Below the pieces are notes generated by a model that saw only the letters and a list, made by a program, of their open reading frames with translations, made no database searches and was not told where the DNA came from. The position numbers and the translations under genes were made by a program. From the NCBI GenBank assembly GCA_038064775.1, contig JBBTSG010000006.1, positions 62,001-126,000 of the forward strand: a DNA stretch of 64,000 nt, in the 5' to 3' direction. This DNA is from JBBTSG01 sp038064775. Lineage in GTDB: Bacteria; Patescibacteriota; Minisyncoccia; UBA6257; GWB1-50-10. Positions 9,282-17,439 of the stretch are shown in pieces (the stretch's first letter is position 1; each line of letters starts with the position of its first letter).

Positions 9282-10604
9282 CTAGAAGCGGCTTATTTCT
9301 AACGGAATCAATATTTCCAAAACTTTTTTTAAATCAGCTATTTTTGTCTCTCTACCGAAACTAAACCGCAAACTGCTCATAATCCTCTCTTGCTCTAATC
9401 CGATTGCGGTTAAAACATGCGAAAGTTTAGTCGCCCGCGCGGAACAAGCCGAACCGGCGGAAACCGCCACGCCCACTTTATCAAGTTTTATAAGCATTTC
9501 GTCCGCGAGCGTGCCCGGCAAATAAACATTTAAAATATGGGGCGCGGACTTATCATCAATCGGTCCGTTTACGGCGAGTGCCGGAAAAATTTTCTCGAGT
9601 CGCGCGAGAAAATATTTTTTTAATTTTTCAGTTTTGAGACAATTTTGCTTGCGGCGCGCGGAGACAAGTTCAACCGCTTTGCCGAAACCGACAATTAGCG
9701 GTGTATTTTCCGTTCCCGACCGCAAACCAAATTCCTGCCCGCCGCCGGTAATAATCGGCTTTATCTCTTTTTTAATCTTTTCCCGAAGGTAGAGCGCGCC
9801 AATGCCTTTCGGGCCATAAATTTTGTGGGCGGAGAGCGTCATTAAATCAACGCCTAATTTTTTAACGTCACAATCGAAAAACTGAAACGCTTGAACGGCG
9901 TCAATATGGAATAAGGGGTAAGAAGAAAGAAGATTTTTCTCTAAGAAAAGTGTCTCGGAGCCCGAGCGGGCACGGTCTCCGACGAAGTCGGAGGAGCGAG
10001 GGCGAGAGTCAAGCGGGCGAGCGAGCGGCTGGGCGAGCGAGACCCCGTCTTTTTGTGAGATAAATTTTCTTTCTTTGAATTCGGAAATTATCTTTGAAAT
10101 TTCCGCAATCGGCTGGACCGTGCCAATTTCATTATTCACATACATTACCGATACCAAAATTGTTTTATCGTTTAAAGCTGATTTCAATTTATTTAAATCG
10201 ACTAAACCTTCACGGCTAACCGGTAAATAGATAACATCAAATCCGTCGCGCTCCAAGTCGCGAGCCGTTTCCAAAACCGATTCATGCTCAATCGCCAAAA
10301 TTATAATCCGTGAATCTTTCGGTTTATCTTTAAGCGCGCCGCGCAACGCCAAGTTATTCGCTTCCGTTGCCGAACCGGTAAAAATTATTTCCCGAAATCC
10401 GGCGGCCGCCGGACGCCCGATCGCTTTCGCGATTACCTCCCGGCTTTCATCAATCGCTTTAATCGCTTCTTGGCCAAAACGGTGAAGTGAACCAGCGTTG
10501 CCAAAATTTTCTAGAAAATAAGGCATCATCGCTTTCAAAACCGCGGGGTGAACCGGCGTTGAAGCGGCATAATCAAGATAAATATTGTTTGTTTTAACTC
10601 TCAT
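9282..10604 (-). CDS. nifS: Cysteine desulfurase (NifS/IscS-like) with two repeat-derived insertions
   Basis: A PLP-dependent class V aminotransferase-fold enzyme that would take sulfur from cysteine for Fe-S clusters or tRNA thiolation. The PLP lysine is K261 (SAHKIYGPKG) and the active-site Cys is C387 (SAGSACSAR); HESV and the TENTP region are also present. At 440 residues it is longer than usual because of about 50 extra residues (about 179-230) between EISKIISEF and FHIDAVQAF, where homologues join directly. Much of the insert is encoded by an element shared with tsaD. A second insertion, PAAAG (65-69), comes from a palindrome. A TATAAT box ends 8 nt before the ATG, so the mRNA is probably leaderless. 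Confidence 0.93.
   Translation of the reverse strand: MRVKTNNIYLDYAASTPVHPAVLKAMMPYFLENFGNAGSLHRFGQEAIKAIDESREVIAKAIGRPAAAGFREIIFTGSATEANNLALRGALKDKPKDSRIIILAIEHESVLETARDLERDGFDVIYLPVSREGLVDLNKLKSALNDKTILVSVMYVNNEIGTVQPIAEISKIISEFKERKFISQKDGVSLAQPLARPLDSRPRSSDFVGDRARSGSETLFLEKNLLSSYPLFHIDAVQAFQFFDCDVKKLGVDLMTLSAHKIYGPKGIGALYLREKIKKEIKPIITGGGQEFGLRSGTENTPLIVGFGKAVELVSARRKQNCLKTEKLKKYFLARLEKIFPALAVNGPIDDKSAPHILNVYLPGTLADEMLIKLDKVGVAVSAGSACSARATKLSHVLTAIGLEQERIMSSLRFSFGRETKIADLKKVLEILIPLEISRF
9952..10043 (-). repeat. In-frame repeat element in nifS (LDSRPRSS family)
   Basis: The 92-bp GC-rich stretch is bounded by GTCTCG and CGAGAC. In nifS frame it encodes PLDSRPRSS, then ARSGSETLF. The DNA is alignable with tsaD 20376-20446. 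It contains an internal hairpin, CTCCGAC/GTCGGAG. Confidence 0.85.
10398..10413. repeat. In-frame palindrome TCCGGC/GCCGGA in nifS
   Basis: TCCGGCGGCCGCCGGA is a perfect 16-bp palindrome encoding PAAAG in nifS. A relative with a different centre lies in glyA (39484-39501). Confidence 0.75.
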
Positions 10605-10612
10605 TTATGAGG

Positions 10613-10663
10613 ATTATAGCTATATATTCTCTATTTGACAAAATTATTATAGTATGCTATACT
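10613..10663. promoter_or_regulatory. Divergent promoters of nifS and the Nudix gene with overlapping -35 boxes
   Basis: Plus strand: TTGACA (10635-10640), 17 nt, TATACT (10658-10663). Minus strand: TTGTCA (10641-10636), 17 nt, TATAAT (10618-10613). The two -35 hexamers share five bases. The plus -10 is part of the dyad AGTAT-GCT-ATACT. Confidence 0.75.
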
Positions 10664-10702
10664 TTAAACAGTAAATTAATACTCACTAATTTCGAGGTAA
10701 AT

Positions 10703-11434
10703 ATGTTTGATTTGATTGATTTAAAACGCGGTCATGGAAAACTTTTTGCAAATAAAGACAAAAGGGTTTCGATGACCATTCATGTGGCGATATTCAATAA
10801 AAGTCGGGATAAAATTCTTCTTGTTCACGATCTCGGCGGTAGCGAAAACGGATTAAAAATCGGCGGAGTAAAGCCAGAGCGTTGGGTGCTTATCACTGGC
10901 AAAGTTCATGCCGGCGAAACGCCTTACGAAGCGGCGAATCGGGAAACACGAGAAGAAGGAAATCTTTTAATAGAAGATGTGCCTTTCTTTATTTCTCGCC
11001 TGCCAGCGCTTACCGAAAAAAAAGGAAAAGAAGAAAGCATTCATATGGAGATTTTTTTTATCGGGGAATTGAAAAATTCTAATGAAAAACTTCCTGAAAA
11101 AACCTTTCCTGTCCGCGACCCTCTTCGCCACGTGGTTGAGGGGTATTGGCACTCTATTGATGACTTACCTACTGACGAAGAAGCTCGTCGGTCATGCTAT
11201 TTATTTGACCAAGCTAAACTAGAAAGAAAACCTATCGAGCAGCTGGAAGAATTACCTTATTTTTCCATAGACAAAGAAACGGTTTTCCCAATCTCACCTC
11301 CTCACCTCCGATTTATTCGAAATAAAGGAATTTGTGACTCGCCAGAAGAACTTGATTCTAAAATACAAAATCTTCTAGCAATAGCCAAAACTTCCTTTTT
11401 CCGGTTGCCGTTAATTCCCAAAACCTCCTTGTAA
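10703..11434 (+). CDS. Nudix-family hydrolase with a slightly degenerate Nudix box
   Basis: The start at 10703 is chosen because GAGGT precedes it and a consensus promoter lies just upstream; an in-frame ATG at 10607 would place that promoter inside the gene. 243 residues. The Nudix box reads GKVHAGETPYEAANRETREE followed by GN where G-hydrophobic is expected, so the last glycine is shifted by one. A C-terminal extension (about 165-243) has no recognised domain. Substrate unknown; it should hydrolyse a nucleoside-diphosphate-linked compound if active. It has its own promoter and terminator. Confidence 0.8.
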   Translation: MFDLIDLKRGHGKLFANKDKRVSMTIHVAIFNKSRDKILLVHDLGGSENGLKIGGVKPERWVLITGKVHAGETPYEAANRETREEGNLLIEDVPFFISRLPALTEKKGKEESIHMEIFFIGELKNSNEKLPEKTFPVRDPLRHVVEGYWHSIDDLPTDEEARRSCYLFDQAKLERKPIEQLEELPYFSIDKETVFPISPPHLRFIRNKGICDSPEELDSKIQNLLAIAKTSFFRLPLIPKTSL

Positions 11435-11449
11435 TTACAAGGGGGTTTT
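11420..11449. terminator. Bidirectional terminator between Nudix and mgtC-like genes
   Basis: AAAACC, then CCTTGTAATTACAAGG, then GGTTTT form a long stem with A and T tracts on both sides. It serves the two converging genes and overlaps the Nudix stop codon. Confidence 0.8.
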
Positions 11450-11916
11450 TATTTTTCTTCTTTTTTTTCAAGCAGCTCGTAAACGTTAATCTTTCTCAAA
11501 ATTATTAAAATAATTAATAAGCTCACCGTCGCGATCGCGGCGAAGCTAGTAAGTCCAATGCCGCACAAAACGCCGATTGCCGCCACAAACCAAACGGAAG
11601 CGGCCGTAGTAAGGCCACGAACGTGAATTCCTTGCTGGATAATAATTCCCGCGCCCAAAAAACCGATGCCAACCACGATGTTCGCGATCACATTCAAAGA
11701 ACCGCTATTATTTGAAATAACCTGATCCAAATTAGAAGTAGCGACTAGATACGGCAAAGTTAAACCGATTAGAGAAAAAATCGCCGCGCCGGAGGCAACC
11801 ATTATATCAGTGCGGACACCAGCTTCTTTACCAACCATTTCCCGTTCAAAGCCGATTAAAGCGCCAAGTAGGGCTGCGATTCCTAATCTCAATATCATTT
11901 CTCCAGTGGTAAGCAT
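11449..11916 (-). CDS. MgtC/SapB-family membrane protein
   Basis: 155 residues with four or five membrane helices. The family signatures are visible: LLGALIGFEREMVGKEAGVRT, IGFLGAGIII and VRGLTTAASVWF. MgtC-type proteins are linked to growth at low magnesium and to control of ATP synthase, but the role here is unknown. The C-terminus is short, without the soluble domain of the longer MgtC proteins. A minus-strand TATAAT ends 7 nt before the ATG, so the transcript is probably leaderless and separate from the upstream adenosyltransferase gene. Confidence 0.9.
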   Translation of the reverse strand: MLTTGEMILRLGIAALLGALIGFEREMVGKEAGVRTDIMVASGAAIFSLIGLTLPYLVATSNLDQVISNNSGSLNVIANIVVGIGFLGAGIIIQQGIHVRGLTTAASVWFVAAIGVLCGIGLTSFAAIATVSLLIILIILRKINVYELLEKKEEK

Positions 11917-11934
11917 TAGATTAATTATACAAAA

Positions 11935-12516
11935 TTATTGATAGTTTGGCCGATCTTCTTCTATTTTTAACTGGAAATTTGCGTAGCGGGCTAAAGCAAA
12001 AAGAAAGCTGGAAAGCCGGTTAAAAAACTGAAGCAATTCCGGCGTGAGACGCTTAATTTCAGAATTGTAACCGACCGCCTCACGTTCAGCGCGCCGAATA
12101 ATTGTCCGGCCAAAATCAAACATTGCCGAAATTTCACTGCCGCCCGGAATAATAAAATGTTTTAATTCACTGACTTGCTGATCAATCAAACTAATCTTCC
12201 CCTCAATTTTTTCAGTTGTGGCAGATGTAATTTTCGGACTTTTTGGATAAGCGAAGGCGATGGCGGCCACTTCCGCCTGGGCGATAAAAAGAAGTTGCTG
12301 GATTTCTTTGATAACGTTTTCAAGGTTCAGCGGATCGCCTTTCTCAAAACTAAAATTTTTCTCTTTGTTGATTTTCGCCCGACAAAGCCCAAGCCAAGAA
12401 TTTAATTCATCAAGCGTTCCTAAAATAGCCATCGCCGGATCAGTTTTTGAAAACTTTTTCTCGCCAATCTGGCTTTCGCCCTGATCGCCCTTACCAGTAA
12501 AAAATTTTGTCTTCAT
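11935..12516 (-). CDS. PduO-type ATP:cob(I)alamin adenosyltransferase
   Basis: 193 residues. The N-terminal TGKGDQGES matches the TxTGDxGxT ATP-binding motif, LDELNSWLGL is conserved, and FGRTIIRRAERE holds the Arg/Glu signature helix. The enzyme would transfer the 5'-deoxyadenosyl group from ATP to cob(I)alamin. No cobalamin synthesis, import or B12-dependent enzyme is visible in this window, so the source and use of the cofactor are open. Confidence 0.9.
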   Translation of the reverse strand: MKTKFFTGKGDQGESQIGEKKFSKTDPAMAILGTLDELNSWLGLCRAKINKEKNFSFEKGDPLNLENVIKEIQQLLFIAQAEVAAIAFAYPKSPKITSATTEKIEGKISLIDQQVSELKHFIIPGGSEISAMFDFGRTIIRRAEREAVGYNSEIKRLTPELLQFFNRLSSFLFALARYANFQLKIEEDRPNYQ

Positions 12517-12546
12517 TACATTTTTAATTTTAACAGAGTTATAAAG

Positions 12547-12575
12547 AAAAAACCCCGCAGTTGCGGGGATTTTTC
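12547..12575. terminator. Bidirectional-looking terminator
   Basis: Stem CCCCGCA/TGCGGGG flanked by AAAAAA and TTTTT. It follows the minus-strand gene at 12595-12816. Confidence 0.8.
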
Positions 12576-12594
12576 TAACGAACTAAAAAACTTT

Positions 12595-12816
12595 CTACAG
12601 ACCATTTATGTCTTGATCGATATTGTCAAAACCACTATCTACACTACCAACATCAATACCGCTTAAATCATTGCTAATATTTACCGTGCTGTCCGGCGCG
12701 GTTTGTAAATTAGCCCTCGGATCAATTGAAGGAACGGAATTTGAGCTTTTCATAAACCACCAAACGAGCAAAACAACGACTAAAATAATTAACCAAATAA
12801 TTGTGTTCTTTTTCAT
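12595..12816 (-). CDS. Small single-span membrane protein
   Basis: 73 residues: one membrane helix (7-22, IIWLIILVVVLLVWWF) followed by an acidic, Ser/Asp-rich tail outside the helix (SGIDVGSVDSGFDNIDQDI). No family recognised. It starts 1 nt after the stop of the coiled-coil protein and is surely cotranscribed with it. The small protein at 39825-40091 has a similar plan but no obvious sequence identity. Confidence 0.65.
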   Translation of the reverse strand: MKKNTIIWLIILVVVLLVWWFMKSSNSVPSIDPRANLQTAPDSTVNISNDLSGIDVGSVDSGFDNIDQDINGL

Positions 12817-12817
12817 A

Positions 12818-13573
12818 TTATTGATTGCTGGTTGAAGTTGCGGTTGAAGTTGCGGTTGAAGTCGCCTCTTTGTCTTCGTCTACGCGGGGAATTTTAGCGA
12901 GGGTCGTCGCTGCGTTATGAACAGCGTCGCGAGCGGCAACGACTAATTTTTGTACCGCGTTTAAATCACTTTTAAGTGTTTCGCGAGTGCTCTTAACAAG
13001 ACTTTGGAGATCGCTCATCGTTGAGCTTGAAATAACGGTTGGCAAATTAATCGGATAAGTTTTTGCGAGCTGGGCTTTCACCGCTGTTTGCGCCGTTGTA
13101 ATTGCGCTCTGCGCGGCGGTAATTGCTGTTCGCGCCGCGGTTACGTCATTACCACGAGCTTGAACTTTGTCCGTGCGACTCACGATTCTTGTGAGCACGC
13201 TATTTAGCTTATCTAAAACATTGCTAAAATGATTAGCTGAACGTTGATTTAAATCATTCAGATTGTTTTGAAGTCGATTTAAAACTTCTTTCTTGCGAGT
13301 GTCTTTGATTTGCTCAACTTTTGATTTAAAAGTTTCTCGCTCTTTTTCAATCTTTTGTCCGACTGTTGCTTTAAGCGTTTTCACGTCCGATTGGAACTTT
13401 TCCTTAAGCGATTCCATTACTTCACGCGATTGCGCCTTAACATTCTGCACGCTCGTCTTATAATCACCGCGCATTTTATTCAACTCATCACGATAGGGTT
13501 TTGTTGATGTCTGAGCACTCACGAAAAACGCGAGCCCAAAAAACAACGCAACCGCTAAAACTGATTTCTTCAT
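12818..13573 (-). CDS. Secreted coiled-coil protein
   Basis: 251 residues: signal peptide (1-20, ending VSA), then long charged helices (about 25-130) that look like coiled coil, an Ala/Thr-rich helical stretch, and a low-complexity tail ATSTATSTATSTSNQ. The tail comes from a 12-bp tandem repeat at the DNA level. An extracytoplasmic structural role is inferred only. First gene of a two-gene unit with the small membrane protein downstream. Confidence 0.7.
   Translation of the reverse strand: MKKSVLAVALFFGLAFFVSAQTSTKPYRDELNKMRGDYKTSVQNVKAQSREVMESLKEKFQSDVKTLKATVGQKIEKERETFKSKVEQIKDTRKKEVLNRLQNNLNDLNQRSANHFSNVLDKLNSVLTRIVSRTDKVQARGNDVTAARTAITAAQSAITTAQTAVKAQLAKTYPINLPTVISSSTMSDLQSLVKSTRETLKSDLNAVQKLVVAARDAVHNAATTLAKIPRVDEDKEATSTATSTATSTSNQ
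12831..12864 (-). repeat. 12-bp tandem repeat at the gene end
   Basis: About three copies of a TTGAAGTTGCGG-like unit encode the ATST repeats of the coiled-coil protein. Confidence 0.7.
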
Positions 13574-13648
13574 ATAATTTTTATTTTATTATGGATTGAC
13601 CTTTATATTTACTTACTTAAGTATAACGCATTCAAACACGCAATGTTT

Positions 13649-14950
13649 CTAGGAATAGATTTTCCCCCGTAAATAATTTTTTAATTCGGCGATTTTCACT
13701 CTTTCTTGTTTTGCCGTGTCGCGATCGCGGACGGTTACATCTCCATTATCCAAACTATCAAAATCAACGGTGATACAATAGGGCGTGCCGATTTCGTCTT
13801 GGGAATAATAGCGTTTGCCGATATTCCCCCGCTCGTCCCAAGCAATGTTTCCGCCGGCTGGCGGATCTTTTTTCAAATCAGTGTAAATTTTTCTGGCAAG
13901 CTCAACTAATTTCGGTTTATTCGCCAAAAGCGGAAACACCGCCGCTTTGAACGGCGCGAGACGCGGGTGAAGCTTTAAAAATACCCGATCTTTTTCTTCC
14001 GTGTAAGCATCTACCAAGAAAAATAAAGCGGCCCGATCCACGCCACCGGAGGTCTCAATTATAAACGGTAAAAATCTTTCCTTGGTTTCTTCATCAAAAT
14101 AAGTAAGGTCCTTTTTTGAAAATTCCTGATGCCGGCGAAGATCAAAGTCACCCCGGTGATGGATACCTTCCATTTCCCGCCATTCATTATCAACACGATA
14201 TTCAATATCAAAAGCCGCTTGGGCGTAATGCGCCAACTTTTCATGTTCTTTGAAACGCAAATTATTTTTGCTCATCCCCAAGTTTTTGTACCAATCCATT
14301 CTTTTTTCTTTCCAGTTTTCTAAAACCTTCATTGATTCTTTTTTGTCAGGCCGCACATAATATTGAAGTTCCATTTGTTCAAACTCGCGGGAACGGAATG
14401 TAAAATCACCTGGCGTAATTTCATTCCTGAAAGCTTTGCCGATTTGCGCGATGCCAAACGGCAATTTAACGCGGGTGGAGTCCAAAACGTTTTTAAAATT
14501 AACGTGCACGCCTTGAGTAATCTCGCCCCGCAGATATGTTTTTGTTTTTTCGCCTTCAACCACGCCAAGATAAGTTTCAACCATTAGATTAAAAGTTTTC
14601 GGTTCGGTAAGCGCACCGCCGCAATCAGGGCATTTATTTTTATCTACCTGGTCGGCTCGAAAACGGTGATGGCATTTTTTGCATTCCACAAGCGGATCGG
14701 AAAAAGAATCCAAATGACCCGAAGCTTCCCAAACTTTCGGATTCATGATTATTGCGGCATCCATTCCCACAATTTCATCGTTTTCCCGAACAACCGATTT
14801 CCAAAACTCATTTTTAATATTCCGCTTTAGTTCAACGCCAAGCGGGCCGTAATCCCAAGTGCCGGCCAATCCGCCGTAAATTTCCGATCCGGGATAAATA
14901 AACCCCCGTCTTTTTGCTAACGCCGAAATTTTTTCTAAAGCATTTGCCAT
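13649..14950 (-). CDS. glyS: Glycyl-tRNA synthetase, dimeric (alpha2) type
   Basis: 433 residues, class II synthetase charging tRNA-Gly. Visible features: the N-terminal RRGFIYPGSEIYGGLAGTWD, a zinc-binding insertion CKKCHHRF...CPDCGG, the FRNEI(T) motif 2 region, GVDRAALFF motif 3, and the anticodon-binding domain after about 335. The single-chain form is the archaeal/eukaryal-like type. A TCCGCC/GGCGGA palindrome (13850-13865) adds DPPAGG in the anticodon-binding domain. The start is 5 nt after the stop of the upstream repeat protein; last gene of the operon beginning at doxX. Confidence 0.95.
   Translation of the reverse strand: MANALEKISALAKRRGFIYPGSEIYGGLAGTWDYGPLGVELKRNIKNEFWKSVVRENDEIVGMDAAIIMNPKVWEASGHLDSFSDPLVECKKCHHRFRADQVDKNKCPDCGGALTEPKTFNLMVETYLGVVEGEKTKTYLRGEITQGVHVNFKNVLDSTRVKLPFGIAQIGKAFRNEITPGDFTFRSREFEQMELQYYVRPDKKESMKVLENWKEKRMDWYKNLGMSKNNLRFKEHEKLAHYAQAAFDIEYRVDNEWREMEGIHHRGDFDLRRHQEFSKKDLTYFDEETKERFLPFIIETSGGVDRAALFFLVDAYTEEKDRVFLKLHPRLAPFKAAVFPLLANKPKLVELARKIYTDLKKDPPAGGNIAWDERGNIGKRYYSQDEIGTPYCITVDFDSLDNGDVTVRDRDTAKQERVKIAELKNYLRGKIYS
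13850..13865. repeat. In-frame palindrome (PPAGG family) in glyS
   Basis: TCCGCCGGCTGGCGGA, translated DPPAGG in glyS. Same family as 7345, 33466, 38412 and 58569. Confidence 0.8.
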
Positions 14951-14955
14951 AATAC

Positions 14956-16884
14956 CTAAGGAATAACTCTGCCCGCGTCTTGACCAACCGTTCGATCGTC
15001 CGGCAGAGCAGTTGTGATTGTAATATCGCTTGCGTTTAACTCAAGTCCGGTAAAATCATCAACCGCCTTTAATATTGTATCGCTTAAAATATTTTTATAC
15101 CTACCAACCTCCGTCACGTTCGGCGTCGCCCGCACTTGGAAAATCGCTTCAACCGGATTGCTTAGCACGCCTTTTGTGGCCGGAATACGATCAATTGTCC
15201 AAACTATTTCCTGCGTTCGATCGTTGTATAATGGCACGGTATCAATATTACTTTTCACAAGACCGGTCCAAGCAACGCCGCCGGCTAAAGAAGCGTGAAT
15301 TTCAATATTTTTAATATCCGTTGAAAAATTTTTAATAAGCCAGTGAATTGTGTAATCAGTTGGCTGATTAACTTTTGGCGGTAAAACGCCATTATTCACA
15401 AAACCAGAAAGGGCATCGCGATAAAAAGCTTGAGCGCTAACCGTTGCAAAGCCGCTTACTTTTATATCGGACGCGGCGACCACTGAAGTTTCGGAGGCGG
15501 CAAGATAATAAGGCACCGAAGGCGATGTAAGAGTCGCGTTCACTTTCAGGTAAAAATTTTTGTCGTTTAAGTGTTTAATCGGAAAATCTTTTTTCAGACC
15601 AACGTTGATTTTTACTTCGCCGGAGGCACCCGCATCAAGTAATTTAAAATTGGGAAGATTAGCCGCATTCCAAGAAACAGTGTTTGTAATAGAATTTAGA
15701 GCGCCGTCGGTCTTCATGGTTCCAAAATCAAATAACTCACCGGCGAGCGAAACGTTCAAAACCGTATCGGCCAAAGCAATGCCGCTGTTGTTTTGATAAT
15801 TAATTGTGTAAGTTAGTTGGTCGCCAATGCGGGCAATATAATCGGTTTGGTGATTAACAGCGATTGCGAGCGTAACAGGTGACGGAGCAAGATCAACGCT
15901 TACTGCCTGCTCAAAAATCGGGTAATCCCGACCTAAAAAACCGGCGGAAACCGTAACTGGAATCGCAAATTGTTGATCGGTTATGCCCGTGACCAATCCC
16001 TTTATTTCCAAATCCCCGCTCGAACCAGCGTTTAACTCGCCCAAACGCCAAACATTATTCAAAGAATCGGGCGCTAAACTGGCGGAAATAAATTTGAAAG
16101 TTGTCGGATAATTCAAAACAAGAGAAACGTTTGGGAAATCAAAATTGGAAATATTTTTATAACGCACTTCAAGCGTGAAGGCAGAACCTTGAACAACGTG
16201 GTCCGGCTTCACAATCTCAACGCTCACGCCAGGAGACTTAATAAGAATTTCTTTTGTTTGGCTGGTCTCAAATCGGGACCGGCCGCCCGCGCCGTAAGAA
16301 AAAGTAATATTTATTTTTTGAAGCGAATTTACTTCGCCGGTTGGTAAAAATTTAAAAGTTTTTTTAGCAAAACTGCCACTACCGACATCACCCACATCTT
16401 CGTTAACGAGCATGCTTTGATTACTATTTAAACCGCCTCCTAAATAAACCAAGCCGATTGGTAAGTTTAGCGTAAAAGACGCTTGGTTAAATAAAATATC
16501 TGATTGATTAGTAACTTGAAGCGTTAAATCAAAAGGCACGCCACGAGAAATTTCGTTAGGAGCCACCACTTCAAGGTTAGCGCCCTTCGCGCTTCGACCA
16601 AGATTTAAAAGAAAAATAGCGAACACAACAATAATAATCACGGCTAGCGCGGCGCCAAAAAAAAGCGCTGACTTTGGTAAAGCGGAAAAAAATGAATTTT
16701 TCGTGTTTTTTAGCGGCTCTTCTGAATTTTCCTCCGACCAATTTTCATTAATCAGATGTTTTGTTTCTTCGTTAGTTGACGAATTCTGCGACGAAACAAA
16801 CCGCGATTTTTTTTGAAATTCGCCGCTACTGTCACCTTTAAATCTTTTTTGGTAAAGCTTTTTTTCTAAATCTTCTAAAGCCAT
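14956..16884 (-). CDS. Membrane-anchored protein with DUF11-like beta repeats
   Basis: 642 residues when started at the ATG at 16884 (MALEDLEKKLYQKRF); an upstream in-frame ATG would overlap recO. Cytoplasmic charged N-terminus (1-65), one membrane helix (about 70-95), then about 540 residues of extracellular beta domains with repeated NNSGI/NISNF and NVSL-type strands that resemble DUF11/CARDB surface repeats. A cell-envelope or adhesion role is inferred. It sits between recO and glyS in a mixed operon. Confidence 0.8.
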   Translation of the reverse strand: MALEDLEKKLYQKRFKGDSSGEFQKKSRFVSSQNSSTNEETKHLINENWSEENSEEPLKNTKNSFFSALPKSALFFGAALAVIIIVVFAIFLLNLGRSAKGANLEVVAPNEISRGVPFDLTLQVTNQSDILFNQASFTLNLPIGLVYLGGGLNSNQSMLVNEDVGDVGSGSFAKKTFKFLPTGEVNSLQKINITFSYGAGGRSRFETSQTKEILIKSPGVSVEIVKPDHVVQGSAFTLEVRYKNISNFDFPNVSLVLNYPTTFKFISASLAPDSLNNVWRLGELNAGSSGDLEIKGLVTGITDQQFAIPVTVSAGFLGRDYPIFEQAVSVDLAPSPVTLAIAVNHQTDYIARIGDQLTYTINYQNNSGIALADTVLNVSLAGELFDFGTMKTDGALNSITNTVSWNAANLPNFKLLDAGASGEVKINVGLKKDFPIKHLNDKNFYLKVNATLTSPSVPYYLAASETSVVAASDIKVSGFATVSAQAFYRDALSGFVNNGVLPPKVNQPTDYTIHWLIKNFSTDIKNIEIHASLAGGVAWTGLVKSNIDTVPLYNDRTQEIVWTIDRIPATKGVLSNPVEAIFQVRATPNVTEVGRYKNILSDTILKAVDDFTGLELNASDITITTALPDDRTVGQDAGRVIP

Positions 16885-16906
16885 ATAATTTCCTAAGTAG
16901 TAGTGC

Positions 16907-17437
16907 TTAGAAATATAATAACTTATTCCGAGGAAATTTAACACGACAATCAGAACACAAAAAATTCTGATCGGCCAAAGAAAAAGCTGTAACGTTTTTT
17001 AAACCGCAAATTTCACAGCGAGCGCTTAAAGAATCATATCCTAAAATTTTCAAAAAATTTCCGAGTTTTACCCGGCCTTCTTTTATGGCGCGGCTTAAGG
17101 AATACCAAAGGTTTAAATCAGGATTTAACTCCGGCACAATTGATTTTGTAAGAAAAATAAGTTCAAGCCCAAGCTCATAACTTCTTATCCGTTTTTTTAT
17201 CTCCGGCGCGCTTTGCGCTAAAACATCCGTAATAATAAAACCGCCTTTTTTTGCGAGTCGCACGGTCACTAAATTTAAAACATTTAAGTGGGGCGAAAAT
17301 TTAGAAAGAAAACGGTGACCGCTTACCACTTTCGCTCTCAACCGGCCTAAATCTTTAGTGTAGAGATCGGCCACTAAATCGTGTTCTTTCCGAGGCTTCA
17401 CGCCTAAAATAATTGCTTCAGTAAGGTATTCTTTCAT
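16907..17437 (-). CDS. recO: Recombination mediator RecO, short form
   Basis: 176 residues: OB-fold N-terminus (KEYLTEAIILGVKPRKEHDLV...YTKDLGRLRAKVVSG), a helical core and a C-terminal zinc motif CEICGLKN...CSDC. RecO promotes RecA loading and strand annealing. It is shorter than the usual 230-250 residues, having lost most of the C-terminal helices. The start at 17437 is the first ATG after the glycosyltransferase stop (2-nt spacing). No Shine-Dalgarno is visible, so translation is probably coupled. Confidence 0.88.
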   Translation of the reverse strand: MKEYLTEAIILGVKPRKEHDLVADLYTKDLGRLRAKVVSGHRFLSKFSPHLNVLNLVTVRLAKKGGFIITDVLAQSAPEIKKRIRSYELGLELIFLTKSIVPELNPDLNLWYSLSRAIKEGRVKLGNFLKILGYDSLSARCEICGLKNVTAFSLADQNFLCSDCRVKFPRNKLLYF

Positions 17438-17439
17438 TT

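Noticed and set aside
10607..10702. Upstream ATG at 10607 as start of the Nudix gene
   Set aside because: The consensus promoter lies inside this stretch, and GAGGT precedes the ATG at 10703.
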